From assembly GCA_965214915.1 (NCBI GenBank), contig CBDCCP010000002.1:1240001-1304000 (forward strand): DNA of 64,000 bases, read 5' to 3'. The first letter of the stretch is position 1. Each line of letters starts with the position of its first letter. This stretch comes from CATQHP01 sp965214915 (GTDB lineage Bacteria > Acidobacteriota > Terriglobia > Bryobacterales > UBA6623). The notes below the pieces were generated by a model that saw only the letters and a list, made by a program, of their open reading frames with translations, did no database searches and was not told where the DNA came from. Positions 27,429-35,954 of the stretch are shown here, piece by piece. Both the position numbers and the translations under genes were made by a program.

Positions 27429-27596
27429 ATGCAAGTCTTCGGCGCGCAGCGCCACCGGCAGCCGGGCGTACCCTGGACGCAGGAACCTTTCAACCACGGC
27501 CTCGTATCGGCAGCCGTGCGCAAGCTCTTCAACGTGTCCGAACTCGACGAGCAGCAGACCCGACTGGAAAAACTGAAAGCCGCAGCGCAGCAATAA
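27429..27596 (+). CDS. 55-residue ORF, possible gene fragment
   Basis: From ATG at 27429 the frame reads MQVFGAQRHRQPGVPW, then EPFNHGLVSAAVRKLFNV, then SELDEQQTRLEKLKAAAQQ, a plausible protein C-terminus ending in a charged amphipathic helix. It begins where the truncated transporter breaks off in the opposite direction, so it may be the 3' end of a gene whose 5' part was lost in the same rearrangement. No family is recognised. Confidence 0.3.
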   Translation: MQVFGAQRHRQPGVPWTQEPFNHGLVSAAVRKLFNVSELDEQQTRLEKLKAAAQQ

Positions 27597-27657
27597 CCGG
27601 CAAAGCCCGTCCGGCAATTTGCCTTTTCCTGCGTTATCATATCGCCGGAGGGAACAG

Positions 27658-28515
27658 TTGCGGCTGCTGCGCTGGATTGTCTTGCCACCTACTACCCACT
27701 ATTCACCATTCACCGGCCGCGTCAGCGGCCTGCTCCTGGCCGTCGCCGTCGCCTTTTTTGCCGGCGCGCCAAACGCTCCGGCCCAGTTCGACCGCAAGGA
27801 GCCTATTCCGCCGCGGCCGCCGGTTGACGCACAGGAAATCGCGCAGGGCAAGCGGCTGTTCGACGGGCACTGCGCCGCCTGCCACGGCATCGAGGGTCGC
27901 GGCGCCCAAGGCCCCAATCTGGCCGTACCCGATTTGACGCACGCCGGCGACGCGCAAGCGCTTTTCCTGGTCATCGACCTGGGCATTCCGGGCACCGAGA
28001 TGCCGCGTGGCGGGCAACTCCACGACAGCGAAATCTGGAAGATCGCGGCCTATGTCGAATCCATCGGGCAAGCCGAACCCGAACCCATGCCCGGGGACCC
28101 GGCCGCCGGCAAGCAACTCTACGCCGGCAAGGGCAACTGCGCCGCCTGCCATTGGCTCGACGGCGGCGGCGGCCGCCAAGGTCCGGAATTGAGCGGCATC
28201 GGATCGCGCCGCAGTCTGGCGCATCTTCGCCAGTCCCTCACGGAGCCCGCGGCGTCCGTGCCCGAGGGCTGGCTCTTGGTGACGGCCGTTCTCGACGGCG
28301 GCCGCCGCATCCGCGGCATCCGTCTGAACGAAGACCCGTTCACCATCCAGATCCGCGACTCCTCGGACGCCTTGCACTCCTTGCGCAAAGCCGATCTTGA
28401 CGCGCTCGAAAAGCACAGGGGCGAATCTTCAATGCCGCCGTACGGCGGCGTGTTTTCAGCCGCCGAGATCGACGACCTCGTTTCGTATCTGGCCTCGCTG
28501 CGGAGAACCCGATGA
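27658..28515 (+). CDS. exported diheme c-type cytochrome
   Basis: Electron-transfer protein with two heme-binding motifs, both CAACH, at about residues 70 and 160 in one-heme domains. The preferred start is TTG at 27658, with GGAGGG 5 bases upstream; an ATG-less stretch and a 7-bp-period repeat (27686-27714) follow and encode part of the pre-signal region. The hydrophobic signal is VSGLLLAVAVAFFAGAPNAPAQ. The second domain ends with MPPYGGVFSAAEIDDLVSYLASL, where the Met is the likely distal ligand. The stop overlaps the PQQ dehydrogenase start (ATGA). It is the likely electron acceptor of that enzyme. Confidence 0.9.
   Translation: MRLLRWIVLPPTTHYSPFTGRVSGLLLAVAVAFFAGAPNAPAQFDRKEPIPPRPPVDAQEIAQGKRLFDGHCAACHGIEGRGAQGPNLAVPDLTHAGDAQALFLVIDLGIPGTEMPRGGQLHDSEIWKIAAYVESIGQAEPEPMPGDPAAGKQLYAGKGNCAACHWLDGGGGRQGPELSGIGSRRSLAHLRQSLTEPAASVPEGWLLVTAVLDGGRRIRGIRLNEDPFTIQIRDSSDALHSLRKADLDALEKHRGESSMPPYGGVFSAAEIDDLVSYLASLRRTR
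27686..27714 (+). repeat. short tandem heptad repeat, 4 units, degenerate
   Basis: Units CACCTAC, TACCCAC, TATTCAC and CATTCAC followed by C, period 7, same family as 10274-10303. It is translated as part of the N-terminal region of the cytochrome precursor (PPTTHYSPF). Confidence 0.55.
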
Positions 28516-30200
28516 AAGTTAGTGGAGAGTGGAAAACGATGCTATGGAGTAATAGTGCAGCCATGAGACGCATTCAGGCGCGGGCGGCAAGCCCGGACAG
28601 CCGCCTCGGCAGGGCGGCGGCCCTGGTCCTGCTCTCCACGATTCTTTCCCCGCTTTCCATTGGCGCGCCCCTTGCGTACGAGCGCATCCGCGATGCCGCG
28701 TCCGAGCCGCACAACTGGCTCACCTACTCCGGCAACTATTTCGCCCACCGCCATTCTCCGCTGCAGCAGATCGACCGCGCCAACGCCGCCGACCTCAAGG
28801 TTCTGTGGACCTACCAGATCGACACCCTGCACAAATTCGAGGTGACGCCGCTGGTGGTCGACGGCATCATGTACATCTCCGAGCCGCCCAGCGACGTGAC
28901 CGCGCTCGACGCGCGCACGGGCCGGCCGCTCTGGCAGTACAAGCGCAAGCTGCCGAACGATATCCCGGTATGCTGCGGCGAGGTCAATCGCGGCGTCGCC
29001 GTACTGGGCGATTCGGTGTACATCGGCACGCTCGACGCGCACCTCGTCGCGATCGACGCCAAAAGCGGCCTGGTGCGCTGGGACGTCGAAGTCTTCGACT
29101 ACCATGCCGCCGTCTCGGTGACCGTCGCCCCGCTGGCCGTCAAAGACAAGATCGTCGTCGGCATGGCCGGAGGCGAATACGGGGTGCGCGGCTTCCTCGA
29201 CGCCTACGACGCCGAGACCGGCGAGCGCGCCTGGCGCTTCTGGACCGTGCCCGGACCCGGCGAGCCCGGCAACGAGACCTGGGCGGGAGACAGTTGGAAA
29301 CGCGGCGCCGCAACGACCTGGGTCACCGGCTCCTACGACCCGGAGCTGAACCTCGTTTACTGGGGAACCGGCAACCCCGGTCCCGACTGGAACGGAGAAG
29401 TCCGCGAGGGCGACAACCTGTACTCCGATTCGCTGCTCGCGCTCGACGCGGACAGCGGCAAGCTCCGCTGGCATTTTCAGTTCACGCCCCACGACGTCCA
29501 CGACTGGGACGCCACGCAGGTGCCGGTGCTCATGGAAGGCGTGGTGCGCGGCAAGCGGCGCAAGCTCGTGCTGTTCGCCAACCGCAACGCTTTCTACTAT
29601 GTGCTCGACCGCGAAACGGGCGAATTCCTGCAAGGCAGGGCGTACGCCAAGCAAACCTGGGCGGAGGGTCTCGACGACCACGGCCGCCCGATGCGCCTGC
29701 CGAACACGGCGCCGACGATCGAAGGCACGAAAATCTACCCGGCCATACCCGGCGCGACGAACTGGTTCAGCCCGTCGTACAGCCCGCTCGAAAACCTCTT
29801 CTACGTCACCACTCTCGAAATGGGCCACATCTACCACCAGGGCGAGGCGATCTACAAGCAGGGCAGCCTGTACATGGCCGGCGGCGCGCGCACGATCCCC
29901 GGCGAAGAACCCTACACCGAGGTGCGCGCCTTCGAAGCCGAGACCGGCAAGCTGAAATGGGCCTTCCCCGCGGGCGGACGGTCCCGTTCCGGGCTGCTCT
30001 CCACCGCGGGCGGACTGGTTTTCGGCAGTTCCCCCGAGGGCGCTTTCTTCGCCCTCGACAGCAGCAGCGGCAAGCCGCTCTGGCACTTCCAAAGCGGCGG
30101 AGCGGGCGTCTCGAACCCGATCGCCTACGCCATCGACGGCAAGCAGCGCATCGCCATCGCCCTCGGCCGCGCCATCTACGTCTTCGGCGTCGAAGAGTAG
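28512..30200 (+). CDS. PQQ-dependent alcohol-dehydrogenase-like quinoprotein
   Basis: Periplasmic eight-bladed propeller dehydrogenase, 562 residues from ATG at 28512 (overlapping the cytochrome stop) or possibly ATG 28563. The signal sequence is LGRAAALVLLSTILSPLS. Landmarks: the adjacent-Cys pair CCGE near residue 154, which sits over PQQ; WGTGNPGPDWNGEVREGDN; and PHDVHDWDATQ with the catalytic Asp near 333. The position two residues after that Asp is Thr; lanthanide-dependent XoxF/PedH-type enzymes have Asp there, so a calcium enzyme is inferred. Tryptophan-docking repeats are clear (ALDARTGRPLWQ, AIDAKSGLVRWD, ALDADSGKLRWH). Electrons would pass to the coupled diheme cytochrome. A short inverse heptad repeat spans the first codons. 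Confidence 0.92.
   Translation: MKVSGEWKTMLWSNSAAMRRIQARAASPDSRLGRAAALVLLSTILSPLSIGAPLAYERIRDAASEPHNWLTYSGNYFAHRHSPLQQIDRANAADLKVLWTYQIDTLHKFEVTPLVVDGIMYISEPPSDVTALDARTGRPLWQYKRKLPNDIPVCCGEVNRGVAVLGDSVYIGTLDAHLVAIDAKSGLVRWDVEVFDYHAAVSVTVAPLAVKDKIVVGMAGGEYGVRGFLDAYDAETGERAWRFWTVPGPGEPGNETWAGDSWKRGAATTWVTGSYDPELNLVYWGTGNPGPDWNGEVREGDNLYSDSLLALDADSGKLRWHFQFTPHDVHDWDATQVPVLMEGVVRGKRRKLVLFANRNAFYYVLDRETGEFLQGRAYAKQTWAEGLDDHGRPMRLPNTAPTIEGTKIYPAIPGATNWFSPSYSPLENLFYVTTLEMGHIYHQGEAIYKQGSLYMAGGARTIPGEEPYTEVRAFEAETGKLKWAFPAGGRSRSGLLSTAGGLVFGSSPEGAFFALDSSSGKPLWHFQSGGAGVSNPIAYAIDGKQRIAIALGRAIYVFGVEE
28518..28536 (-). repeat. heptad repeat remnant, inverse orientation
   Basis: The complement reads TTTCCAC then TCTCCAC then TAAC, two clear 7-base units of the same family as 10274-10303. 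It overlaps the first codons of the PQQ dehydrogenase and argues that the later ATG at 28563 may be the ancestral start. Confidence 0.45.
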
Positions 30201-30334
30201 CCGGACCGCACAAGCCGAGATACTGACGACAAACAAGCTGTAATTGGGCGGCTATATCTGTAAGCGTCCGAACAGCGAAGGGCTTCGTTGTTTCCGCCGC
30301 GGCTTAAAATAACTTACGGCTCCTGTTGCAGGCA

Positions 30335-31240
30335 ATGCATTCGAAGCTCCCGCTGACGCCCCTGCGCAAGGCCGCCTACCCGGCGGTGATGCTGCTGGCT
30401 TTTCTGGCCGCGGAGGCGCTTCATCGAGCGGCGGGTCTCGCCATCCTTCCAAGCGCCTACGCGGCCGCGATCATTGGCGCCGGCGCGGTCACGCTGCTCG
30501 AATTCGCGATCCCCTACGACCGCAACTGGCAGCCGCCGTGGGCCGAGGTCAAAAACGATCTCGCTTTCATGCTCGCCGTGCAGATATTGGTTCCCCAGGC
30601 GCTTTCGCTGGGGGCCGCCGCTCTGCTGCTGCGCTCCGCGCAGGATACCCAACTCGCCGCCGCGGGAATCTGGCCCGGGCATTGGCCGCTCGCGGCGCAG
30701 GTCGTTCTGATGCTGCTCGCAGCCGAGTTCCTGCGCTACTGGCTGCACGTGGCGGCTCACAATATGAATTTCCTGTGGCGGCTTCACGCCGTCCACCATT
30801 CGCCCAAAAGACTTTATTGGCTCAATGTCGGGCGCTTTCACCCGCTCGAAAAAGCCTTGCAGTTCCTGCTCGACGCCCTGCCGTTCATCGTGTTGGGAGC
30901 CGCCGAAGAGGCCTTGGCCTTTTATTTCGTCTTTTATGCGGTGAACGGCTTTTTTCAGCACTCGAATGTCGACGCCCGCTACGGCCTGCTCAACTACATC
31001 GTCAGCGGCGCCGAACTGCACCGCTGGCACCACTCCAGATCGCCGCAGGAATCGAACCACAACTACGGCAACAACCTGATCGTTTGGGATTTGGCGTTCG
31101 GAAGCTGGTTTCTACCGAAAGGCAGACGAGTCGGCGAGCTCGGCCTGCTCAACCGCGACTATCCGCAGGATTTCGTCTCGCAGATGCTGGCGCCGCTGAC
31201 CCCCGGCCTGGACAAGAGGACCCGCGCCGATGAAGCTTGA
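30335..31240 (+). CDS. sterol-desaturase/fatty-acid-hydroxylase family membrane protein
   Basis: Integral membrane di-iron oxygenase, about 301 residues from ATG at 30335. At least four hydrophobic segments are visible in the first 160 residues and again around 195-215. The eight-His pattern is present: HVAAHN (HxxxH), LHAVHHS (HxxHH) and LHRWHHS (HxxHH), with HPLEK and NHNYG nearby. Substrate candidates include fatty acyl chains, sterol-like or hopanoid lipids. It overlaps the GH3-like gene by 11 bases, so the two are translationally coupled. Confidence 0.88.
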   Translation: MHSKLPLTPLRKAAYPAVMLLAFLAAEALHRAAGLAILPSAYAAAIIGAGAVTLLEFAIPYDRNWQPPWAEVKNDLAFMLAVQILVPQALSLGAAALLLRSAQDTQLAAAGIWPGHWPLAAQVVLMLLAAEFLRYWLHVAAHNMNFLWRLHAVHHSPKRLYWLNVGRFHPLEKALQFLLDALPFIVLGAAEEALAFYFVFYAVNGFFQHSNVDARYGLLNYIVSGAELHRWHHSRSPQESNHNYGNNLIVWDLAFGSWFLPKGRRVGELGLLNRDYPQDFVSQMLAPLTPGLDKRTRADEA

Positions 31241-32912
31241 GCCGCTCGAAAACTCTGTCGTTAGGGCCCGCATGTACGCGCTCGGCTGGACGCACTGGCG
31301 GCCCTTCGCGCGCGCCTGTCAAAAACCGCGGGAAACGCAGAACCGGCTGTTGCTCGATCTGCTTCGCCGTAACCAAGAAACCGTCTTTGGGCGCGAGCAC
31401 AATTTCGCGGCTATCGCCGATTACGCCGCATTCGCCGCATCCGTTCCCGTCCAGACCTACGAGTCGCTGCGCCCCTATATCGAACGCCAGCAGGAAACGG
31501 GCGAACCGGCGCTGACCGCGGCGCCTCCGGCGCTCTACGCCCAAACCAGCGGGACAACCGGCAAGCCGAAGCTCGTTCCGTTGCTCGACGAGACCCTCGC
31601 GGCCTACAAGCGCATGCAGGCAACGCAGGCGTATGCCTTGTTCTGCGTCGAACCCGAAGTCTTCTATGGAAGAATTCTGGGCATCGTCAGCCCGGCTGTC
31701 GAGGGCCGCTTGAAGAACGGCGCGCCGTACGGGTCGGCTTCCGGGCACGTTTACCAAACCATGCCCCGCCGGGCCCGCCGGCGCTACGTCCTGCCCGAAG
31801 AGGTCCTGGCCATCGACGATTACGAGTTGAAATATCAAGTTATCGTCGCCTTGGCGTTGAGCTGCCCCGACATCGCTTGCATCGCCACGGCAAACCCGTC
31901 CACGTTGCTGAAGCTGGTCTCGGTTTTCCGCGAGCGCCGCGAAACTCTGTTGCGGGACATCGCCGCCGGCGCGCTCTCCTGCGCCGGCCGCCTCACCCCG
32001 GCGCAGCGCGCAGCGGTGCTGCCCCGCCTGCGATGCTCCGCCGAGCGCATGGTCGAGCTTGAATCCCTGCTGCGCGTCGCGAACCCTTCGGTCACCGATA
32101 TCTGGCCGCGCCTGCGGCTGGTCACGACCTGGACCGGCGGCAGTTGCGGCATCGCGCTCAAAGCCGTAAGGAAGCTCTTGCCGCCGTCGGTGCGCGTCGC
32201 CGAGCTGGGCTACATGGCCAGCGAGTTCCGCGGAACCATTACGGTCGATACGGACAACCAAACCGGAGCGCCGACCATCCAGCAAAACTTCTTCGAGTTC
32301 GTCGAGCGTGAGGACTGGGACAACGGGAGGCCCAAATTTCAGACGATCGAGCGTCTCAAGGAAGGCGGGCGGTACTACATTTTCGTCACGACCGGCGGAG
32401 GACTCTACCGCTATTTCATGAACGACATCGTCGAAGCCGCCGGACGGTTCCACGATACGCCTTGCATCCGCTTCGTGCAAAAGGGAACCGGGGTGACGAA
32501 CATCACGGGAGAAAAGCTGTACGAGAGCCAGGTTATCGAGGCCGTGCGCGCCGCCGAGGAATCGTTCGGGCGGGCGTCGGTTTTCTTCGTCATGCTCGCG
32601 GACGCGGAGAGCGCGGTTTATCGGCTTTTCATCGAATGGCCGGAGGCGGAAGCGCGGCAGGTCGAGCTCTTGCGCGCCGCCGTGGAGAGCGAGCTCTATG
32701 CGCGCAATGTCGAGTACGAGCAGAAACGCAAAAGCGGGAGGCTGCGCCCTCTCGAGATCGCGCCGCTCCAACGCGCGGCCGGACAAGCCTACAAGCAGCA
32801 CTGCGTCGACCGCGGGCAGCGGGAGATGCAATTCAAAATCGTCGCTCTCCAGTATGCCGACGCTTGCCCGTTTCCGTTCGCGGAATTCACGGTCGGGCTT
32901 GCGGACCCCTGA
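31230..32912 (+). CDS. GH3-family (plant auxin-responsive GH3-like) acyl-adenylating enzyme
   Basis: 560 residues of the ANL superfamily GH3 branch, which in plants adenylates jasmonate or auxin and joins it to amino acids; bacterial members have unknown substrates. The ATP-binding motif QTSGTTGKPKLVPL is near residue 108. The second motif, YMASEF near 328, and GGLYRYFMNDIVEA near 390 (the GH3 nucleotide-binding motif with Asp) are both in place. The C-terminal lid domain starts at about TNITGEKLYESQV. No carrier protein is nearby. The overlap with the lipid hydroxylase and an amino-acid epimerase 5 bases downstream suggests a pathway that modifies an acyl group and attaches an amino acid; that is inference. 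Confidence 0.85.
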   Translation: MKLEPLENSVVRARMYALGWTHWRPFARACQKPRETQNRLLLDLLRRNQETVFGREHNFAAIADYAAFAASVPVQTYESLRPYIERQQETGEPALTAAPPALYAQTSGTTGKPKLVPLLDETLAAYKRMQATQAYALFCVEPEVFYGRILGIVSPAVEGRLKNGAPYGSASGHVYQTMPRRARRRYVLPEEVLAIDDYELKYQVIVALALSCPDIACIATANPSTLLKLVSVFRERRETLLRDIAAGALSCAGRLTPAQRAAVLPRLRCSAERMVELESLLRVANPSVTDIWPRLRLVTTWTGGSCGIALKAVRKLLPPSVRVAELGYMASEFRGTITVDTDNQTGAPTIQQNFFEFVEREDWDNGRPKFQTIERLKEGGRYYIFVTTGGGLYRYFMNDIVEAAGRFHDTPCIRFVQKGTGVTNITGEKLYESQVIEAVRAAEESFGRASVFFVMLADAESAVYRLFIEWPEAEARQVELLRAAVESELYARNVEYEQKRKSGRLRPLEIAPLQRAAGQAYKQHCVDRGQREMQFKIVALQYADACPFPFAEFTVGLADP

Positions 32913-32917
32913 GCGCC

Positions 32918-34027
32918 ATGCAAATTGACGAGTTGCGCATTTCGCGTCTCGAAATTCCCTTCAAGTTGAAATTCCGCCACGCCTCCGCGGAACGCGCGCG
33001 CATGGAGAGCGTCTGGGTCGAGGCGCGGGGAAACGACTCGTCGGGTATCGGCGAAGGCTGTCCCCGCCGCTACGTGACCGGCGAGACGTTGGCCTCCGCC
33101 GAGGAGTTTTGCCGCGGCGTCCGCGGAGCCGTTATCCGCGAAATCCGTTCGCTCGACGCTTTACGGAGATGGCAAACCGACCGCGCGGGCGAAATCGACG
33201 CGAATCCCGCCGCCTGGTGCGCCCTTGAGTTGGCGCTGCTCGATCTCCTGGCCCGCGAGAATCGGGTCTCCGTAGAAGACTTGCTGGGGGTTCCGCGCCT
33301 GCGGCAACGCTTCTTCTATTCGGCAGTCCTGGGAGACAGCGAATTTCCGTCGTTTCTGAAGATGGCGGCGCGGTACCGCGCGTTCGGCCTCAAGGATTTC
33401 AAGCTCAAGCTCTCGGGAAAATTGGCGGCGGACAGACGCAAGCTGAAGACGCTGCGCAGATTGGGGATCGGGAAAGAGAGAATCCGCGTCGATGCCAATA
33501 ACTTCTGGAAGGATGCACGCGAAGCCGCCGAGTATCTGGCGGCGCTCGGCCCCGTCTCAGCGGTCGAAGAACCGCTGGCCCCCGGCGATTACGACGGCAT
33601 GAGGCTTGTCGCGGAGCGCACCGGAGCGCGCATCGTTCTCGACGAAAGCATGGCGCAGCCCGGACAGTCGCCGCATATCGCCGCGGACTCCGGGCGCTGG
33701 ATAGTCAACATACGGGTCTCGAAAATGGGCGGACTGCTGCGCTCTCTCGATGCGGTGGAGCAGATGCGCAAAATGTCGATCCCCATCGTCGTCGGCGCGC
33801 AAGCCGGCGAGAGCAGCGTACTGACCCGCGCGGCGCTTCCGGTCGCTCAGGCCGCCGGCGAAGCGCTGTACGCGCAAGAGGGCGCCTTCGGCACGCGCTT
33901 GCTGCAGCGAGACATCTGTTCCCGGCCCGTCATGTTTGGCTTCGGCGGCGCGCTCGACACGCGGGACTTTGGATTCTCCGGGCGCGCCGGCTGGGGACTC
34001 GCGCGCGATGCCCCGCAAACGGCTTGA
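32918..34027 (+). CDS. enolase-superfamily dipeptide-epimerase-like protein
   Basis: 369 residues from ATG at 32918, 5 bases after the GH3-like gene. Muconate-lactonizing-enzyme subgroup features: KDFKLKLSG (the KxK catalytic lysine), RVDANNFW (metal Asp), VSAVEEPLAP (metal Glu), RIVLDESMA (metal Asp) and NIRVSKMGG (second catalytic Lys on the opposite face). Two Lys flanking the metal site is the pattern of L-Ala-D/L-Glu and related dipeptide epimerases, which invert an amino-acid alpha carbon. The match to an adjacent GH3 amide-forming enzyme is suggestive. Overall assignment is good, substrate unknown. Confidence 0.87.
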   Translation: MQIDELRISRLEIPFKLKFRHASAERARMESVWVEARGNDSSGIGEGCPRRYVTGETLASAEEFCRGVRGAVIREIRSLDALRRWQTDRAGEIDANPAAWCALELALLDLLARENRVSVEDLLGVPRLRQRFFYSAVLGDSEFPSFLKMAARYRAFGLKDFKLKLSGKLAADRRKLKTLRRLGIGKERIRVDANNFWKDAREAAEYLAALGPVSAVEEPLAPGDYDGMRLVAERTGARIVLDESMAQPGQSPHIAADSGRWIVNIRVSKMGGLLRSLDAVEQMRKMSIPIVVGAQAGESSVLTRAALPVAQAAGEALYAQEGAFGTRLLQRDICSRPVMFGFGGALDTRDFGFSGRAGWGLARDAPQTA

Positions 34028-34099
34028 GCCCGGGCGCGTCTGTGCGGAACACGGCCATCGTCTGCTATTTTCGTACTTTCAAAGGTAGGGTACGGCCGC

Positions 34100-34768
34100 A
34101 TGGATCGACAACTGATCGCCGAGATGCGCAAGGACTGGAACGCCCGCGCGCGCGACAATCCCCGGCACTACGTCCAGAACGCGCACGAACAGTGGGAAGA
34201 TCGCGAGTTTTTCCGTTCCGGGGAGATCAACGTCGCCAATGAAATCATGCCCGACATGCTGCGCATCTGCGGCGGCGGCAGATCGCCGCTCGACCTGAAC
34301 ATGCTCGAAATAGGCTGCGGAGTCGGGCGCATGACGCGCATGCTGGCGCGAATCTTCGGAGAGGTGACGGCGCTGGACATCAGCGACGAGATGCTCGCGA
34401 AGGCAAGAGAAAATCTCCGCGGTTGTGAAAACGTCCGCCTGCTGCTTGGCGACGGCTGTTCCCTCACCGGAGTGGAGTCCGACCGCTTCGACTTTGCATT
34501 CTCTTTCATCGTCTTCCAGCACATCCCCGCGTTAGCGGTGATCGAATCGTACTGCCAAGAGGTTTTCCGCGTGCTGAAGCCGGGCGGCCTGTTCAAGTTT
34601 CAGGCGCAAGGAGCCGCCGGGGCGCGTCAAAAGCATTACAACACCTGGAACGGCGTCTCCATATCCTTGCAAGAGGCTGCCCAACTCGCAGAAAAATCAG
34701 GCTTTGTCCTGGAAGGGCACAGCGGCGCCGGCACACAGTATTTCTGGTTGACCTTCAGCAAAGCGTGA
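34100..34768 (+). CDS. class I SAM-dependent methyltransferase
   Basis: 222 residues from ATG at 34100. SAM-binding motif I LEIGCGVGRMTRMLAR near residue 75, ALDISDEML as motif post-I, and FDFAFSFIVFQHI as motif II are clear; VLKPGGLFKFQ is motif III. The N-terminus MRKDWNARARDNPRHYV is typical of small-molecule methyltransferases found beside glycan or secondary-metabolite genes. It follows the epimerase by 72 bases on the same strand; convergent with the next gene. Confidence 0.85.
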   Translation: MDRQLIAEMRKDWNARARDNPRHYVQNAHEQWEDREFFRSGEINVANEIMPDMLRICGGGRSPLDLNMLEIGCGVGRMTRMLARIFGEVTALDISDEMLAKARENLRGCENVRLLLGDGCSLTGVESDRFDFAFSFIVFQHIPALAVIESYCQEVFRVLKPGGLFKFQAQGAAGARQKHYNTWNGVSISLQEAAQLAEKSGFVLEGHSGAGTQYFWLTFSKA

Positions 34769-34780
34769 GCGCGAGCCCGT

Positions 34781-35911
34781 TCAGTCGGTCAGGTTCTCAT
34801 ACCACTTGATGTTGTCGGTCCGCGCCCCGATACAGACCATGTCGAGGTCGTTGTCGGAGTCGAGATCCACGATGTCGCAGCCGGCCGCGGACAGCTCGCC
34901 TTCGTCCACGGCGTAGCGCTTCCAGCGGTCGCCCTCAAAGCGGTAAAGGGCAAGAGAAAACGGCTCGCCCCGCGCGCCCGCGACAAGCTCGTCGTTGCCG
35001 TCGCCGTCGAAGTCGGCGACGTTGAGCACATGCCCGTCGCGGAGGCTGTCCGTAATCACTTCCCGCCGCCAGTCTCCGCCGCCCCGCCTGCGGTAAACGA
35101 CGACCTGGTTGCCGTGCCAGGGTTCGACCGTCGAGAGGAATCTCCGGCCGTTGAGCTGCCCGAGCCGGATTTCGCTTGCCCCGTTGAGCGGCCGCTCGCG
35201 GGGGTCTCCGGCTGCCAAGCGGCTGCGCTCCCAGCCCTTGCCGTTCCAGCGAAACCTGGAGACCCCGCCCATGGAAGCGGTCATCACGACGTTGCCGTCC
35301 CAATCCGCTTCGCGCATGCCGTGAACGACCCCGTCGAGCTCTTCGCTGATGTACTGCCGTTTCCAGTCCCCCGGCTTGTAAAAGACCAGCGGCGTATCGC
35401 AGTCGAACAACGGTTTGCGGCAACCCGGCCCGGTCAGCGGCGAGTTGACGAGCTCGACCGCGCCGTTGCCGTCCAAGTCCACGAAGCGCAAGCGGTGCGT
35501 GGTCGGCAGGCGGTCGATTTCCCTGGCCCGCCACAACTCCTTGGGATCGCCCTGATGCTCGACGATGTACACTCGGCCTTCGCTGGTCTCGTCGGTCTGA
35601 CCGAAGTGGGTCCCCAAGGCGATTTCCGGGATGCCGTCACTGTCGAGGTCGGCGGCGGCCAGCGTAATCATGCCCTTCATGCCGCTGACCAGCGCGCGCC
35701 GCTTCCACGAAGGATTTTCATACCAGTAAAGCGTCTCGGAGCGCTGGGAGAGCCCGACTACGTCCGGCCGGCCGTCACGGTCGATATCGATGGCGATGGT
35801 CTGATAACCCGACTCGAGAGCGGCTTCGACGGTGTGCGCGCGGAAGTTCAACTCGCCGGCAGCCAGAGGAACGGCAAGCGCTAGAAACATCGGCCAAGAC
35901 ATGCCTGACAT
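34781..35911 (-). CDS. secreted FG-GAP/VCBS-repeat protein
   Basis: 376 residues from ATG at 35911, with a short signal peptide (MSWPMFLALAVPLAAG). The mature protein is a predicted seven-bladed FG-GAP propeller with repeated calcium-loop motifs: AIDIDRDGRPDVV, AADLDSDGIPEIA, FVDLDGNGAVELV, VADFDGDGNDELV and IVDLDSDNDLDMV. Such proteins are exported ligand-binding or scaffolding propellers and are common in Acidobacteriota and Planctomycetota. No catalytic domain is seen. Confidence 0.85.
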   Translation of the reverse strand: MSGMSWPMFLALAVPLAAGELNFRAHTVEAALESGYQTIAIDIDRDGRPDVVGLSQRSETLYWYENPSWKRRALVSGMKGMITLAAADLDSDGIPEIALGTHFGQTDETSEGRVYIVEHQGDPKELWRAREIDRLPTTHRLRFVDLDGNGAVELVNSPLTGPGCRKPLFDCDTPLVFYKPGDWKRQYISEELDGVVHGMREADWDGNVVMTASMGGVSRFRWNGKGWERSRLAAGDPRERPLNGASEIRLGQLNGRRFLSTVEPWHGNQVVVYRRRGGGDWRREVITDSLRDGHVLNVADFDGDGNDELVAGARGEPFSLALYRFEGDRWKRYAVDEGELSAAGCDIVDLDSDNDLDMVCIGARTDNIKWYENLTD

Positions 35912-35954
35912 CTTCGCACGCCCGCGTTACAAGCTGTCATCAACGCGCGTCCTT

